Positions 10,800 to 22,666 of a DNA stretch of 64,000 nucleotides are shown piece by piece. This stretch comes from Flabesymbios commensalis (taxonomy: Eukaryota; Annelida; Polychaeta; Terebellida; Flabelligeridae). A program made the position numbers and the translations under genes. Each line of letters begins with the position of its first letter. The first letter of the stretch is position 1. A model generated the notes under the pieces. The model searched no databases. It was not told the DNA's origin and worked only from the letters and a program-made list of their open reading frames with translations. The stretch spans positions 103,540,307-103,604,306 of the forward strand of contig OZ024902.1 of the NCBI GenBank assembly GCA_964017125.1. The letters run 5' to 3'.

Positions 10800-13182
10800 T
10801 TCCAGTGGTGGCTCCAGTGAAGAAAATCTGTTTAAAGCAACGATCAGAACCATGGATAACACAGGAAATTTTAGAGCTGATTAAAGAGAGAGATAAATTT
10901 ATTTTAGAATTTAAACGCTCAAATCAGAAAATTATATAAAATTAGAAATTTGATACAAAATAAAGTAAAAAAGTTAAAAATGTATTTTATAATGACAAGG
11001 TTGAAGAATCTAAAGGGTCATCCTCCCAGCTATGAAAAACCTTGAAATCTATTGGTCTGTCTAAAGGTACACCTGGCTCTTCCAAAATTAGTTTGTCTGA
11101 AGGAGAAGAAATTGTATTTTAAAGTTGCTAATATTTTTAACAAATTTTTTACTTCAGTGGCAGAAAAACTGGTTAACAAACTACCTAAAAGACCAATACA
11201 TTTTCGCGAAACAATTTTTAAAAGACTATGACCAGAAAAAAGGTGTTATAGAAAATTATTTTCATTTTTTGACCGTCAGCAAAGAAGAAATTGAAAATCT
11301 ATTGAATGGACTCACAGCAAGCAAAGCCACTGGTATGGACAGTTTACCTGCAAGGTTTTTGAAACATGGTGCAGAGGTCATTGCTTGTCCATTGTCTCAT
11401 ATCATAAATTTATCTCTACACTCTAGTCAAATTCCGGAAGACATGAAAAATGCAAGGGTGGTACCACTCTATAAAAAAACAAAGTAAGACTGAGCCTGGA
11501 AACTACAGACCTGTATCCATTCTCAGTGTTACTTCCAAAATTCTTGAGAGAATAGTGTACAACCAGCTGTAACACTACTTGAAAGAAAAAAGTTTGTTAT
11601 ATAAATTGCAATCGGGTTTTAGACCATATTTTTCTACTGGTACTTGTCTTACTTTCCCTATGGATTATATACGTTCAGAAATGGATTTTGGAAATTATAT
11701 CGGCATGGTGATGATCGACCTACAGAAAGCATTTGACACTAGACCATTCTATACTTGAAAATAAACTAAAAGCTATAGGCCTTGATGGAAATGCAATCGC
11801 TTGGTTTGATGCATACCTGACAAATAGGATGCAGGTTATTGATGTAGGTGGATTATTTTATGACCCTAGGGTTGTTTCTTGTGGAGTACCACAGGGATCA
11901 ATCCTGGGGCCTCTTCTTTTTTTTATATACATGAATGATATAGAAGCATCTGTCTCCTGCAAACTAATACTCTATGCTGACGACTCTACCCTGGTAGTAT
12001 CAGGAAAAAACTATTGAAAACGTTTTGGGTGCCAATTTGTTGTCTCTCAGCAATTGGCTGATAGACAACAAGTTGTCTCTCCACCTAGGTAAAACATAAT
12101 CTATTCTATTTGGAACCAAACATATGCTGTCAAAGCTTTCCAAATAAGCTATTTCTTGTGGAAATAATGTAATTACATTGAAGACTGTAATAAGGTATCT
12201 CGGGGTAGATCTAGAGCAAACACTTAGCCGCACAGCCATTGTTGAAAATATTTTGAAAAAGGAAAATTCGCGACTGAAATTTCTGTACAGACAGGCAAAA
12301 TATTTGAACACCAGATCTAGGAAATTGCAAACATCAGCCCTAATTCTTTGCCATTTCGATTATTCATGTTCAGCCTAGTATAGCGGCCACCAAAAAACTA
12401 TGAAAATTAAACTCCAAATTTTACATAAGAAAACCATACGGTTTGCTCTTGATTTATCCCTCCCCCCCCCCCCCCCCCGGACACATTTAGACATCACGCA
12501 TTTCCTAAAGATGCATCGGCTTCCAGTGGATATCAGAGTAAAACAATTACATCTCAACATCATGCACAGGATTGTCCATGGCGGAACTCCATGTTATCTT
12601 ACTGAGAGTTTTGGTATGGTTAGTCAGGTGCATGATGTTGAGACGAGACATAGAACGTTGTCTGTCTCCCTGCCATCCACTGGGAGAAATGGATCTAAGG
12701 CTTTTAAATTAAATGGCATTAAATCATGTAAAAAACTGCTTTTGAAAATAAAGAAACTAAACCCATTGGCATCTTTTAAACAAGCTGTGAGACTTTGCCT
12801 AATAGATAGACTAGTTTGCGAATATAACTCAGATTTTCTATATTACTAGTTTGTATTTTAATTTTTCAATAATTATATATATATATTAAAGCTTAGTCTA
12901 GTCATTTATGTGATAATGTTATGACTAAAAGTGTATGTTTGTGGTCATGGAAAATGTTTCTTATTTATATTTTATTTTACATAAACATTTTTAGAAATAT
13001 TTTCAATTAAATTTTCTGTAAACCTTTCCAGTCGCCATTTGGTCTACTTTTTGGGGCCCACTATGGAAATAAGGGTCACCAGACCTTTTATAGTGTCTTT
13101 TATCCCTGGTGACCAGTATGGTGGCCTCGATTGTACATGTACTGTTTTACCGAAATAAATAAAATCAAATAAAAAATCAGGC
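10800..13182 (+). mobile_element. CR1/Jockey-superfamily LINE, broken, 5' truncated
   Basis: Only the region after the endonuclease survives. It is followed by the reverse transcriptase, a C-terminal tail, a 3' UTR (12850-13150) and a short A/T-rich 3' repeat (AAATAAATAAAATCAAAT at about 13155). It lies directly after the right array of the element ending near 10770, so that element may have inserted here, or the LINE may be truncated at this point. Confidence 0.88.
10812..12849 (+). pseudogene. LINE reverse transcriptase remnant
   Basis: Order of motifs: EPWITQEILELIKERDKF (about 10845), the RT lead-in SKATGMDSLPARFLKHG (11317-11370), KNARVVPLYKK, DLQKAF (the catalytic motif A region, about 11718), WFDAYLTNRMQ, motif B CGVPQGSILGPLLFFIYMND (11880-11938), motif C LYADDSTLVV (11970-12000) and the tail THLDITHFLKMHRLPVDIR. 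The frame changes several times and internal stops occur, so it is dead. A run of 17 C at 12462-12478 has replaced part of the tail and now reads as prolines. Confidence 0.88.
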
Positions 13183-13309
13183 CAGACTTAAAAGACCTCG
13201 GGAAAAATGATTGTCTCCGTGTTGCTTCTGATTTGTTTATATGAGCCTTTGGCTCCAGTTCTGGTTTGACTTCTATTAATCTAAAGTATGTGTTCAGCGA
13301 AAACCATGA

Positions 13310-13575
13310 CTTTCACCCTCACCACCTTCATGAACAGCACCATTTTAAGATTATGTCTTCTTCTTTCTAGTCGAGCTCAGACAGCATAGTCCGGGAGCAT
13401 AGTACAGGGCCTACTGACACTGCTGTACCGCTTGTAGTCACCAGTCACAAACCTAGCTACCCTTCACTGCACGTTTTCCAATTTATCAGTCTCTGTTGTT
13501 TTATGAGAGTCCCAGACTGCTGCAGAGTACTCCACTCAGGATCTGATCAGTGTAATGTAGGCTGTTGATGTCAAT
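13310..13575 (-). pseudogene. Second LINE C-terminal fragment, opposite strand
   Basis: The reverse strand reads ITLIRS, then VEYSAAVWDSHK, KLENVQ and RVARFVTGDY, followed by ARLERRRHNLKMVLF. This is the common post-RT tail of CR1-like LINEs (L.R..LEYA...WDPH...KLE.VQRRAARFV...L..RR). At least three internal stops. It is a different copy from the LINE at 10800-13182. Confidence 0.75.
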
Positions 13576-13734
13576 TGCCTCGACATCGGGACATAGAGCC
13601 TACTAACCCTGCTAACTATGCTTACGTGTTCGGTGTTGTAGACAAAAACATGTGTAATGATGACGTGCATATTAAGCAAGTTGTGAATTGTACAAAATAC
13701 ATTTAGGCCACTGAAGACACTATACATTTACCAG

Positions 13735-14038
13735 CATAACTCCCTCCTGGTGAATACACGTCGATTGTGGCACAATGCTGGATCGGGGTTGTACCCATGT
13801 TACGGACGGTGGGCCAGCATTAATCCAGCTTTGGTTCAAGGTTTCCATTACGGGAACGACATTCAGACGGCATTGGGTCAGTGTATCGTTTGTAAACGTG
13901 CATTGTAGTCCCGCAGCACATAGCAAGCACGATGCACTGACCAATGTCGAATGAATGCTTTCCAGCGCCGGCGACGGTGGACCAGCATTGAACCGACGTT
14001 GGGTTAGGGTTGTGCTGACTTGTAGTGGACACAGACAT
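13735..14038. mobile_element. Cluster of worn CCAGCA foldback copies
   Basis: Repeated blocks: ACAATGCTGGATCGGGG, TTACGGACGGTGGGCCAGCA, CGGCATTGGGTCAGTGTATC, then GCGACGGTGGACCAGCATTG and CGACGTTGGGTTAGGGTTGT. Two or three units in tandem or overlapping. Confidence 0.6.
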
Positions 14039-14539
14039 CAGCTAGAGATTGTGATGAACATCGAATAAAAGCCAAATTAGGAGCCAAAAAAAATCCTAAT
14101 ATTTTTTAAATATTGTTACAACCATCCCTGTATGTCAAAGCTTTGCGTGAGGTATATAGTTGGTGACGGTAAATAGCAATATGGGGGTTCATTCAACGAC
14201 CGATAAAACTAAAACCCTTATTTCATTATAGTATAGATATTAATTTGTTCAAATAATAACATCTTCAAAACAAAATTTAGCTACTATATATTTTCTGTAA
14301 CGAACATTCTATATTCAATTCTTTCGTCATCATGAAAATTACACTGAGAAATGTATTGCATTATCGCACACATTTAATGACCAAAATATGCAGATTCTTT
14401 GATATCTGGAAAATAAATGTCTACTATACCTTTATTTTTCAATTATGAATACTAATTCTAATCTTACAAAATGACTGTCTGTGTTTCAAATTAGTATCAT
14501 AATTTAAAAAAAATTCAAGGGTTAAACCTATACATTCGC

Positions 14540-15125
14540 GTACAAATTTTGGATTCAATATTACACCTGAAGATATAATGTCATAATATTGGGAGCTAGA
14601 TAAAACACTCTCATCAACTGTAATTTATAAAATATGATTTGAAAAGGTGTGTTAAACACCTTCCATAATAAAATGGCGTCTCACGTTTTATTCCTGGGAT
14701 ATTTATAGTTGACTGATTTTTTTAATAGTCGTTAAAATGACCTATTATCGTCCACCTTTTACCAATCTTACTTATGGATTTACAGGCCTATGCGCAGGAC
14801 AGAATTTTTTATTCCAAGTGGTGTTGATCTAGAATATACTAAAAAATACTTTAAAAATTTGAATGATGTTGTATTAGAGTAAATATTTCAAAAATAACAG
14901 AAATTAAATACAAAATGAAAAATAAGTCAACAAAAATACAATCAGCTAGACTATCAGATAAAACTAATTTTTCAATAGCATGTATTCAAATTATTATTCA
15001 CGTTTATCTATTTTTTAGGTGTAAAACTTTGTAAATTTAATGTTCTTTACAATCCATCTAGCTCCCAACATTATGATGTCTCACTATAGCTCCAGGTGTA
15101 TTATTGAATCCAAACATTTTACGCA
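14540..15125. mobile_element. Long foldback element, about 585 bases
   Basis: The left arm AAATTTTGGATTCAATATTA, CACCTGAAGATATAATG and ATATTGGGAGCTAGAT is mirrored on the right by ATCTAGCTCCCAACATTATG and then CCAGGTGTATTATTGAATCC. The arms differ by several substitutions and a small insertion. The true ends may lie further out. Confidence 0.65.
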
Positions 15126-15955
15126 ATAATATAGGGCCTACCTTTAATACCCTTTGCATCACAATTTATGCTACATCTGTTTTCAATAGACTATAATCAT
15201 GATGATCTTTCTGAATATATAACAATATTTGTAGAAAGTAATTAGTTTGATCTACTGAGAATTATAATAGTTATGATGTGCTGTACTGTCATTCTGCGGT
15301 GATGTAATTAACCTCTTGAGTGCCAGGCATATTGTGCTCCCCTGTGCAACGCCACATAAGGCCATCACAGGGAGTTTTAGGGCAACCATCTTCCATGTGA
15401 ATTATCTTTGTCCACTGGGGATGGGCCCACACCTGGCTACAAACTGATTCGGGTTGGGGTTAGACTTTGCAGGAGTAGGCCTACACCCCAAGGTCATGTC
15501 AAGGTTATGTCAAGGTCATTTGAAGGTCAAACAATCTAAAATATTGAATAAAAAACATTTTTTACAGTTACAAAGGAGTGTTCCACAAGGTTGCAGTTGA
15601 CATATTGTGGCTGGGAAGCCTTCCAACATGCATCCTAGGGGGGTACATGCAGTGACTATTATGTGGTTTGGAGGGATAATAGGCCTACCCCACTCTTATA
15701 TCACCATTCTCTCTTATATCACACCCTATACCAACACTAAAATCAATGAAAAATATGGTCAATTGGAGTCTTGTGGAACATGGACTTCAAGTCACAAAAC
15801 ACCTGAGGCAGCCACACCTGAGCAATAAAGGTGACATTGTTTGGGGTTGCCCTTTATTGGGGTTCTACTCCAGGGTCAGGACAAGGTCATATAAAGGTCA
15901 TTTCAAGGGCGAAGCAGATAAATTATTGAATAGAAACACTTTTTACAGTTTCCAT

Positions 15956-16098
15956 CAGGGGTGGGCAGGCGAAATGAGTCCTGTCGCCACAAATGGCTAC
16001 TTTTAGGTGCTCTGAATGGTCATTTTTAATACTTACATTACAGATATTTTGCTTTTGTCGCCACATGTGGCGATGTGACGACCACTTGCCCACCTCTG
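15956..16098. mobile_element. hAT-like MITE, 143 bases, 5-base target duplication TCCAT
   Basis: Begins CAGGGGTGGGCAGGCG and ends CACTTGCCCACCTCTG, with TCCAT at 15951-15955 and 16099-16103. Interior GTCGCCAC words occur in both orientations. Confidence 0.8.
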
Positions 16099-16154
16099 TC
16101 CATGTAGGCCTATTTTCTGGTTATTGGAGGTGAAACTTTAGACTGTTGATCCAC

Positions 16155-16238
16155 AAGAACGGGCCGAGATCACCGGGCGAGATCACCTCGGACGGGCCGG
16201 GATCACCCGGGCCGAGATCGTCGAAGGCCGAGATCACC
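16155..16238 (+). repeat. Minisatellite GGGCCGAGATCACC
   Basis: About five variants of GGGCCGAGATCACC, GC-rich against an AT-rich background, immediately before the MITE starting at 16243. Confidence 0.75.
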
Positions 16239-16242
16239 GCAC

Positions 16243-16742
16243 ACCACTCACCACCCTAAATAAGGGGAAATCCAAGCAGGTGTCAACTAACAAAGGACCC
16301 CTTACACATTTTTTTTTATATTCGGCTGCTACCGCCACTTGTAAATTTAAAAAAAAGCAGGTATATATTATAATTTTGTGGATATTTATTAAGCACACAC
16401 TGTTTCCTGTATGCAGGATATGACATGTAGACTGTTTCATGATAGTCTCACAGGGATGGAGTGGTAGAAAAGGATGGGTGTCTGGTCTGTTGCGGCAGGT
16501 ATGAATTTGTGTTCAATTAGTATGGTAGTGATATTGCCACACACTAGGGGGCATAGCTCGAAATATGTCGGGTCACGCTACCCGGGCCATAGCGAACCTG
16601 TTTTTGAACAAGGACATTTCAGGCTTTATTATGATATGTAACACTATATGGGAATATTGTCGAAAAGTATTAAATTCGGACTGTACATTTGAGTCACTAT
16701 TATATGCGTTTTAAGAGGCCTGGCATTTGGGGTGGTGAGACC
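16243..16742. mobile_element. GGTCTC-ended MITE, copy 1
   Basis: Ends CACTCACCACCCTAAAT and GGGGTGGTGAGACC. Shares its interior order with 44712-45183: GAAATCCAAG, AAGCACACACTGTTT, an AGGGGGC.TAGCTC block, and GGCATTTGGGGTGG. A lone end of the family (GGCTTATTTAGGGTGGTGAG) lies at about 7760-7782. Confidence 0.75.
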
Positions 16743-17350
16743 TCTAGGCCACGACAATCAGGCAAAAGCCGACAGCAAACTTTTATCCTTCTAACGTGTT
16801 AAGTATTTCATCCCTTATTCAGTGCTTGTTGTGTAGATCTAGTTTAACGTTAACCAGTTACCTACACTAACAACAGCTTAACGTTTAAAATAATGTTATC
16901 TTAACCTGATAACGATCTACATTCATTGATGTGTATTAGGCCTAGTGAATTGACTTGAATAAAATAAAGTGTATGTAACGTTAGCCCTTGTTCATTTATA
17001 AAAAGATTGTTCGACTCGTAATCTCCCATACCTGGTAATTTAGACGTCTGCCATGACCATGTCTGCACGTTCAGAAAAATCCGCCATTTTCAAACTGGTG
17101 CCAGTCATGTCGGTGACAGTGACACTGTCACTGACAGTGAGTGGTCTGGTGTTGGCTTTTGCTCGTGTTTTTAGGCTTACTAGCAAAATAGACAGGCATT
17201 AGAACATCAACTGAGAGTCAAAAAATCTAAAATCACTGCTAAAATATTTCATAACTTCCATGTCCATGTCCATGATCATACTGTCATACAGTCATAAGTT
17301 AAATGACATAAGCCTTGATAAGGCCCTTAAAGTTAAAGACTTAGGGTGGT

Positions 17351-17791
17351 AGAGGGTATTTTCGCGCAGGGGGTATTTTCGCGCACCTCGTTTGTTTTTT
17401 GCTCTAATTCTTAAAGGGTTTTGTAAATTTTTATCTTGTTTTGATTTTCATTCGTTGACTGCTGTTTTAATGAAGCGTATATAACAATCGCGTCGTTTCG
17501 CGGCAAACTTTTTTTTTCATCCGCCTTTAATATAGCTCCTTTTTATTTTAAGTCCCAGAAAATGCCGATTTTTTTGGCTTCTAAAACTAAAAATCAGTAA
17601 AATTACATTTTTTAATGATTTTTTTGCAGGTTGTTGTATCAGGTTGAAATAAAAACAGACATGTGCCGGGAGGAATCCCAAATCTATTTGGAAACAAACT
17701 AAATTATGAAAAATATATGCAACATGGGTTTCCACGCTGTTACAAAATGCGGTGCGCGAAAATACCCTCAACTGCACGAAAACTCCCCCGG
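17351..17791. mobile_element. TIR element with doubled TATTTTCGCGCA ends
   Basis: Left: AGAGGGTATTTTCGCGCA followed by GGGGGTATTTTCGCGCACC. Right: GGTGCGCGAAAATACCCTCA followed by CTGCACGAAAACTCCCCC. The end motif is therefore duplicated on each side in inverted orientation. No coding frame inside. Confidence 0.75.
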
Positions 17792-17903
17792 AAACATAGG
17801 CGATTGAAATAATCTATGCTCCCTATTCCCAATTCACCCGAAGTATATTTTTATCAAACCGGAAGTGGCTCAGACACAGTGTGAATAACTTACTGATTAT
17901 ACC

Positions 17904-18750
17904 ACTCGCCCATTCAGGCGAGTGCATCTGAAGTGCTACTCGCCCAGTAAAATTTGAACTCGCCCGAAACAAGCTGATTCTCAAAACTGTGCCAGCGTTT
18001 AAGAGTCTCTTTTCCCCCTGCAGTCTGATACTCCACATTGGAGGTGCTGCTTAAGTACAAAGTTCTAATTCAACTAGGCCTAAGTCTAAGACGTGTTTAA
18101 TCAATAGAAAATTGACAAAAAACTAATTACTTGTAAAGAAATGTTAAAACAGGATATGTGAACATATAAATTATAATGACATATATGGACATGTGTAATC
18201 CTTTAATTGACAGTTTAATTACTTAGTGGTGGGCGTTAATTAAATTATACTCTCTGTGACATCCTTCACCAATGTTTACATCTAGTTGCAGGACATAGAT
18301 ATTTGTTTACATGTCCTACACTGCATGTGTATGTAACAACACGCGTACTCGTCAAGAAATGCAGGCGTGCGCACGTATGCCTGTTACAATTGACCCTATA
18401 AGGGGGTGACACAATTGACCAATTGCTCAGACAAGTGTCGCATACTTAGAGCTCAGTGCATGCGTACCGGGTCAGCGATGCATGCACATAAAGGCCTGCC
18501 GACTCCAGGCAGTCATCGCGCTGATCCAAAAATCTCCAATCGTGCCGTAATTAAGCCACTCTTTTAGAACCTGTCAGGTCACATGAACTAGGTCAAATAG
18601 AAAAACAGATCCATCGTGACAAATCATTATTTTCACAGCAGACTACATGTTTAAATTACGGGAAAATATGCACTCGCCAAGCTGGGCGAGTTTGTGGCCA
18701 GCCGAACTCGCCCGTTTTTTTTCCTACTCGCATTGGCGAGCGGGCGAGTG
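17904..18750. mobile_element. Element bounded by inverted CTCGCC arrays
   Basis: The left end (17904-17966) has CACTCGCCCATTCAGGCGAG and two further CTCGCCC words. The right end (18668-18750) has several CTCGCC/GGCGAG words ending GGCGAGCGGGCGAGTG. A LINE 3' tail remnant (17984-18052) lies just inside the left array. Confidence 0.6.
17984..18052 (+). pseudogene. LINE 3' tail remnant
   Basis: ACTGTGCCAGCGTTTAAGAG and CTGATACTCCACATTGGAGG resemble the end of the LINE fragment at 8330-8410 (ACTGTGGCAGCATTCAAGAG, TTGATCCTCCACAATGGAGG). Too short to say more. Confidence 0.55.
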
Positions 18751-18853
18751 CCAATCATGCACACTGAGACATACCAATCGCAATACGACCCACAATATTC
18801 ATACGGGTCCATTCTGTGCAAGCTGTGGGCCGTATTCGGCTAAGGCTACTAGA

Positions 18854-19089
18854 CTACAGTCTGTTTCACCAGAACCTGGGAGTAGGCTTTTTCCAATTCG
18901 TTCGCTCGCTCTTTATTTTTTTTTACCAAAATTTTTCTTGGATTATTTTTTCACCTTCCCCCAAAATTTTCAGGGATGTTAGGGGAACATAAAAAAATGA
19001 TCCGAGAAAAATTTTGTTAAAAAATTTTGAAGAGCGACCGAGCAAATTAAAAAAAGGCTACTCCCAGGTTCTGGTGAAACAGACTGTAG
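18854..19089. mobile_element. Foldback element, 236 bases
   Basis: The left arm CTACAGTCTGTTTCACCAGA, ACCTGGGAGTAGGC, TTTTTCCAATTCG is mirrored by the right arm ending TCTGGTGAAACAGACTGTAG. The inner arms (GCTCGCTCTTTA and AAGAGCGACCGAGC) also pair. It abuts the next foldback. Confidence 0.85.
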
Positions 19090-19099
19090 GCCTATAGTA

Positions 19100-19516
19100 T
19101 ATAGTCGGATCCACAATAATTAAATTCATCAACCAGGATTATTGAATTTCGTGGATTTCTCAGTCAATTCTGAACCAATTTTCATGCAATTTTACACACA
19201 CTATTTTCCATTCATGACGTGACTAGACCCTAGAAATTTCGCGATGCTTTGATAAATATTTTAGAAGTTAGACCATTTGACATGTAATAAAATTGTGAGA
19301 CGAAGCTAATGAGTTTATAGAGGGCAATATTTTTATTTATTTACTACATGTCAAATGGTCTAACTTCTTAAATACTTATTGAAATTTTGCGAAACTTACA
19401 GGGTAGTCACGACATGAATGGAAAATAGTGTGTGTACAATTTCATGAAAATCGGTTGAGAATTGACCGAGAAATCCGCGAAATTCATCCACTACGGTCAA
19501 TGTGAATCCGACTATA
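19100..19516. mobile_element. Foldback element, 417 bases, TATAGTCGGAT ends
   Basis: Ends TATAGTCGGATCCACA and TGTGAATCCGACTATA. Both arms, about 190 bases, stay pairable throughout (GTTAGACCATTTGACATGTA against TACATGTCAAATGGTCTAAC near the centre). Confidence 0.88.
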
Positions 19517-19696
19517 GTCTTAGACAGTGTTTGAAAGTAACGTCTGTTTTATTTTGTTAAACTGATCAGAATAAAGTTTGTTTTGGACAATAATTAATGT
19601 ATTCTGGCATTATCCTGTTTGAAGCCCACCGTTTTAGGGCGTCTCATGATGTTGCGGCGTCACCTAGTGATTAACTTGTCATGTAAAACGGACCGT

Positions 19697-20240
19697 TATA
19701 TATTACTCCCGTTTTAGGCCTACTTTAATGTTGGAGACTCACTCAAATGGGCTTAAAATAGGAGTAATATTACTCCTGTTTTAAGCCCACTTTAATGATA
19801 GAGACCCACTCAAATGGGCTTAAAGCAGGAGTAATATATAAGGATCTAATAATTTAGATTCTTATATTTTACTCCTGTTTTAAGCCCATTTGAGTGGGTA
19901 TTTAACATTAAAATGGGCTTAAACAGGAGTAATATATAACATTCTAATTATAAGATCCTTATATATTACTCCTGTTTTAAGCCCATTTGAGTTGGTATTT
20001 AACATTGAAATGGGCTTAAAACAGGAGTAATATATAACATTCTAATGATTTGATCCTTATATATTACTCCTGTTTTAAGCCCATTTAAGTGAGTATTTAA
20101 CATTGAAATGGGCTTAAAACAGGAGCAATATATAACATCCTAATGATATGATCCTTATATATTACTCAGGACTGTTTTAAGCCCATTTGAGTGACCCGTG
20201 TTTAACATGGATATGGACTTAAAACAGGAGTAATATATAA
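19697..20240. repeat. Palindromic satellite, about 98-base unit, roughly six copies
   Basis: Each unit is itself an inverted repeat: ATATTACTCCTGTTTTAAGC, CCATTT, a short centre, AAATGGG, CTTAAAACAGGAGTAATATA. ACTCCTG recurs at 19772, 19871, 19968, 20066 and about 20164, giving 97-99 base spacing. Confidence 0.9.
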
Positions 20241-20244
20241 GAAG

Positions 20245-21810
20245 CTCAATTAATTTCCTTTGCTTGTAATTTAAACTACTCGATGCCTTGAGGGAAGTAT
20301 CCCCCTAGAAAAAGGTGTTCTTTTGGAGAATTACGCAAGCAAAAAGGGGCATGGAGATGTTTTGATGGGGCCTAAAAAAAATAAGTGTTGGTTTCCGATT
20401 GCCGACCGACCTTGCAGATGTTTGCGACTTATTAAATTTATAAAATAAAATAATGCAGACCGTCCGTCGTTGAACAGTTAGGCTACAGCAAAACTATTTG
20501 CAATCTCCTTACAAGAAAACGAGTTTGTTTATCGGCAGCGGCAAACTCGCCGATCGTCATGTGTTGTTTGTTTGTTTGGGATAGCTAGCCTCGAATAAGG
20601 CTGCCATGGCCTTTCGTCATTGTCGATCAGTCACTATCTCACGGCAAGAATCGAATGTATCTCGTGTTTGTTTACAAAATGAAAATACGAAACAGCTCAC
20701 TTCCGACGTGCTCACGCGCACTGACGGCTGTTCCTCGCGGCCCCCTCACCAGTGCTCACTGCATTACGATGTCTCAAATGCTAATTATTAGCGGCAACCA
20801 CTATGACTGAACTAAGAAATACTAATAGCAATCTTTTTAATTTTTAAACTGAAGAAATATCATACTAAAATCTTCTTTATATCAACAACTATTTCATTAT
20901 CCAAATCAAATTAAAACGACTTGTTTGCTACAGGATTCAGCGTTTTTCAAAGTGGCGTTGAGTGTGAAAGATCGACATCCCAAGATCCGAAAAAATCCGG
21001 GAACATGATTTCAAAGGCATCTATGATCTAGGCTATATATCGGAAAACGGCCGATTTTGTGTTTTAGTCACTGGGTGACACGCCAGACTTTGGCAGGCAA
21101 ACATGTATGTGCTGATCAGAGTGTACACTGCTGATCAGTGTGTACACTGTAACATCAGTAACATGTGTAAGCCAGAATTTATAACATAGGGTACACATGT
21201 GACAGTAGGGGGCCTATGCTACACACTCTTTGAAGTTGGCCTACTCTGATTGTTGCTCATATAATCGTAGTCAAATGTTGTTGTCAACAATTGTAGGGCC
21301 TATATGTTTTTTTCTGGGAAGAATGATGTTATTGACTACGCAAAATCACAAGGTTCCACAAAATCAACAGATTAACTGTGACTGGGCAATTCTTGCAGAC
21401 TGATTCTGCATGGGTCTGCCCATAGCGATGTCAGCTATTTAAACCTCTCATTTCAATTCAGGGCTCTAACCTTTTAACTCTTGAACCATATCAATGTTTG
21501 CAAGGAAATTAAGAAAAAGTAAATGTAAAAAAAATAAAATAATAAAATAAAATATTTTTCCTCCTACCCTGAATAAATTTTAGAAAAAAATAAAATGAAG
21601 AAAAAAATAAAATAATATTGCTACCTACCCTGTTCTATTTTCACAACCAATCGGAAACCAACAATTATTTTTTTTAGGCCTGGGGATAAAAATACAAAAT
21701 GCCGCAAAAATGGGCTTATTATTTCTGACCCATTAAATATGGTGCACAAAAATGGGCTTATTAGTTCTCACCTATTTAATATGTATACGTAATGGTTAAT
21801 GGGCTTATTA
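20245..21810. other. No gene seen
   Basis: AT-rich. A 61-codon frame at 20606-20791 has no recognisable domain or splice context. A-rich runs at 21510-21620. Confidence 0.4.
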
Positions 21811-21814
21811 GTTT

Positions 21815-22330
21815 AGACACAATATGTACATATTATTATTACGGTGTTTCAGTGCATACCAACGATTTCATCTAATGTAATAAGGTAACTGAAAGACAGG
21901 CAATATACATTTGAAGGTTTGTTATAATGGAATTAGACAGTGTCATTTTACGCTTCTCGTGAACTAATGGTGAATGGGCTTTAAATTGTGAACCTATTTT
22001 ATGATAAAAGATAACTAAAAGACGGGCAAGATATTATTAAACGCATGTACATATTACGGTGTTTCAGTGCATACCGACGATTTAATTTAATATAGGGCCT
22101 AAGAAGGGAACTGAAAGACGGGCAATATACATATGACCATTTTCTAGTACATTTTACGATGTTTCAGTCAACACAAACAATTTAATTAGGGGAAAAGGGA
22201 ACTAAAAGACGGGCAAATATATATATTTATGACCGTTTTTTAGTACAGAATTATGCCGTGTTTAGGATATATGAGCATGAGGAATAGGATAACTAGTAAA
22301 CATGCTAAAAGACGAGCAATATGTATACAT
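21815..22330 (+). repeat. Degenerate tandem repeat with AAAAGACGGGCAATAT
   Basis: Successive variants of AACTGAAAGACGGGCAATAT and TACGGTGTTTCAGTGCATAC, spaced roughly 110-125 bases, at about 21890, 22015, 22105, 22205 and 22305. The word GTTAAAAGACGGGCATC recurs alone near 51453. Confidence 0.65.
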
Positions 22331-22382
22331 GTCCACGTGTTTTAGTACTCTCCAAATTTCCTGCGTGACTGCACACTGACCG

Positions 22383-22610
22383 TAACATTGTAATAACATT
22401 GGCTAAATGCATGACTAAGAAAGTATCACTATTTTCAGATCTTCTTGTTGCAAAGATAACAACATAATCACGCGTCTTTCAGTTAACATTGTAATAACAT
22501 TGGCTCAATGCATGACTAAGAAAGTATCACTATTTTGAGATCTTCTCGTTGCAAAGGTAACAACATAATCACGCGTCTTTCAGTTAACATTGTGGCAACA
22601 TTGGCGCAAT
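22383..22610 (+). repeat. Tandem repeat, 101-base unit, 2.2 copies
   Basis: TAACATTGTAATAACATTGG starts at 22383 and 22484, with a third partial copy at 22585. The units differ at a few positions only. An orphan piece (ACGCGTCTTTCAGTTAG...GCAACATTGGCCCAATG) is at about 23852-23905. Confidence 0.9.
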
Positions 22611-22666
22611 GTAGGCCTATAATTGCGAAAATGTATTAATCCTATTTTATGCCCACTTGTATTATT

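Noticed and set aside
18647-18982. 111-residue frame rich in Trp and Ser
   Set aside because: It spans the CTCGCC array and the edge of a foldback element; the apparent protein is repeat sequence.
20606-20791. 61-residue frame in a less AT-rich patch, possible exon
   Set aside because: No splice sites that join it to anything, no domain, and no matching neighbour.
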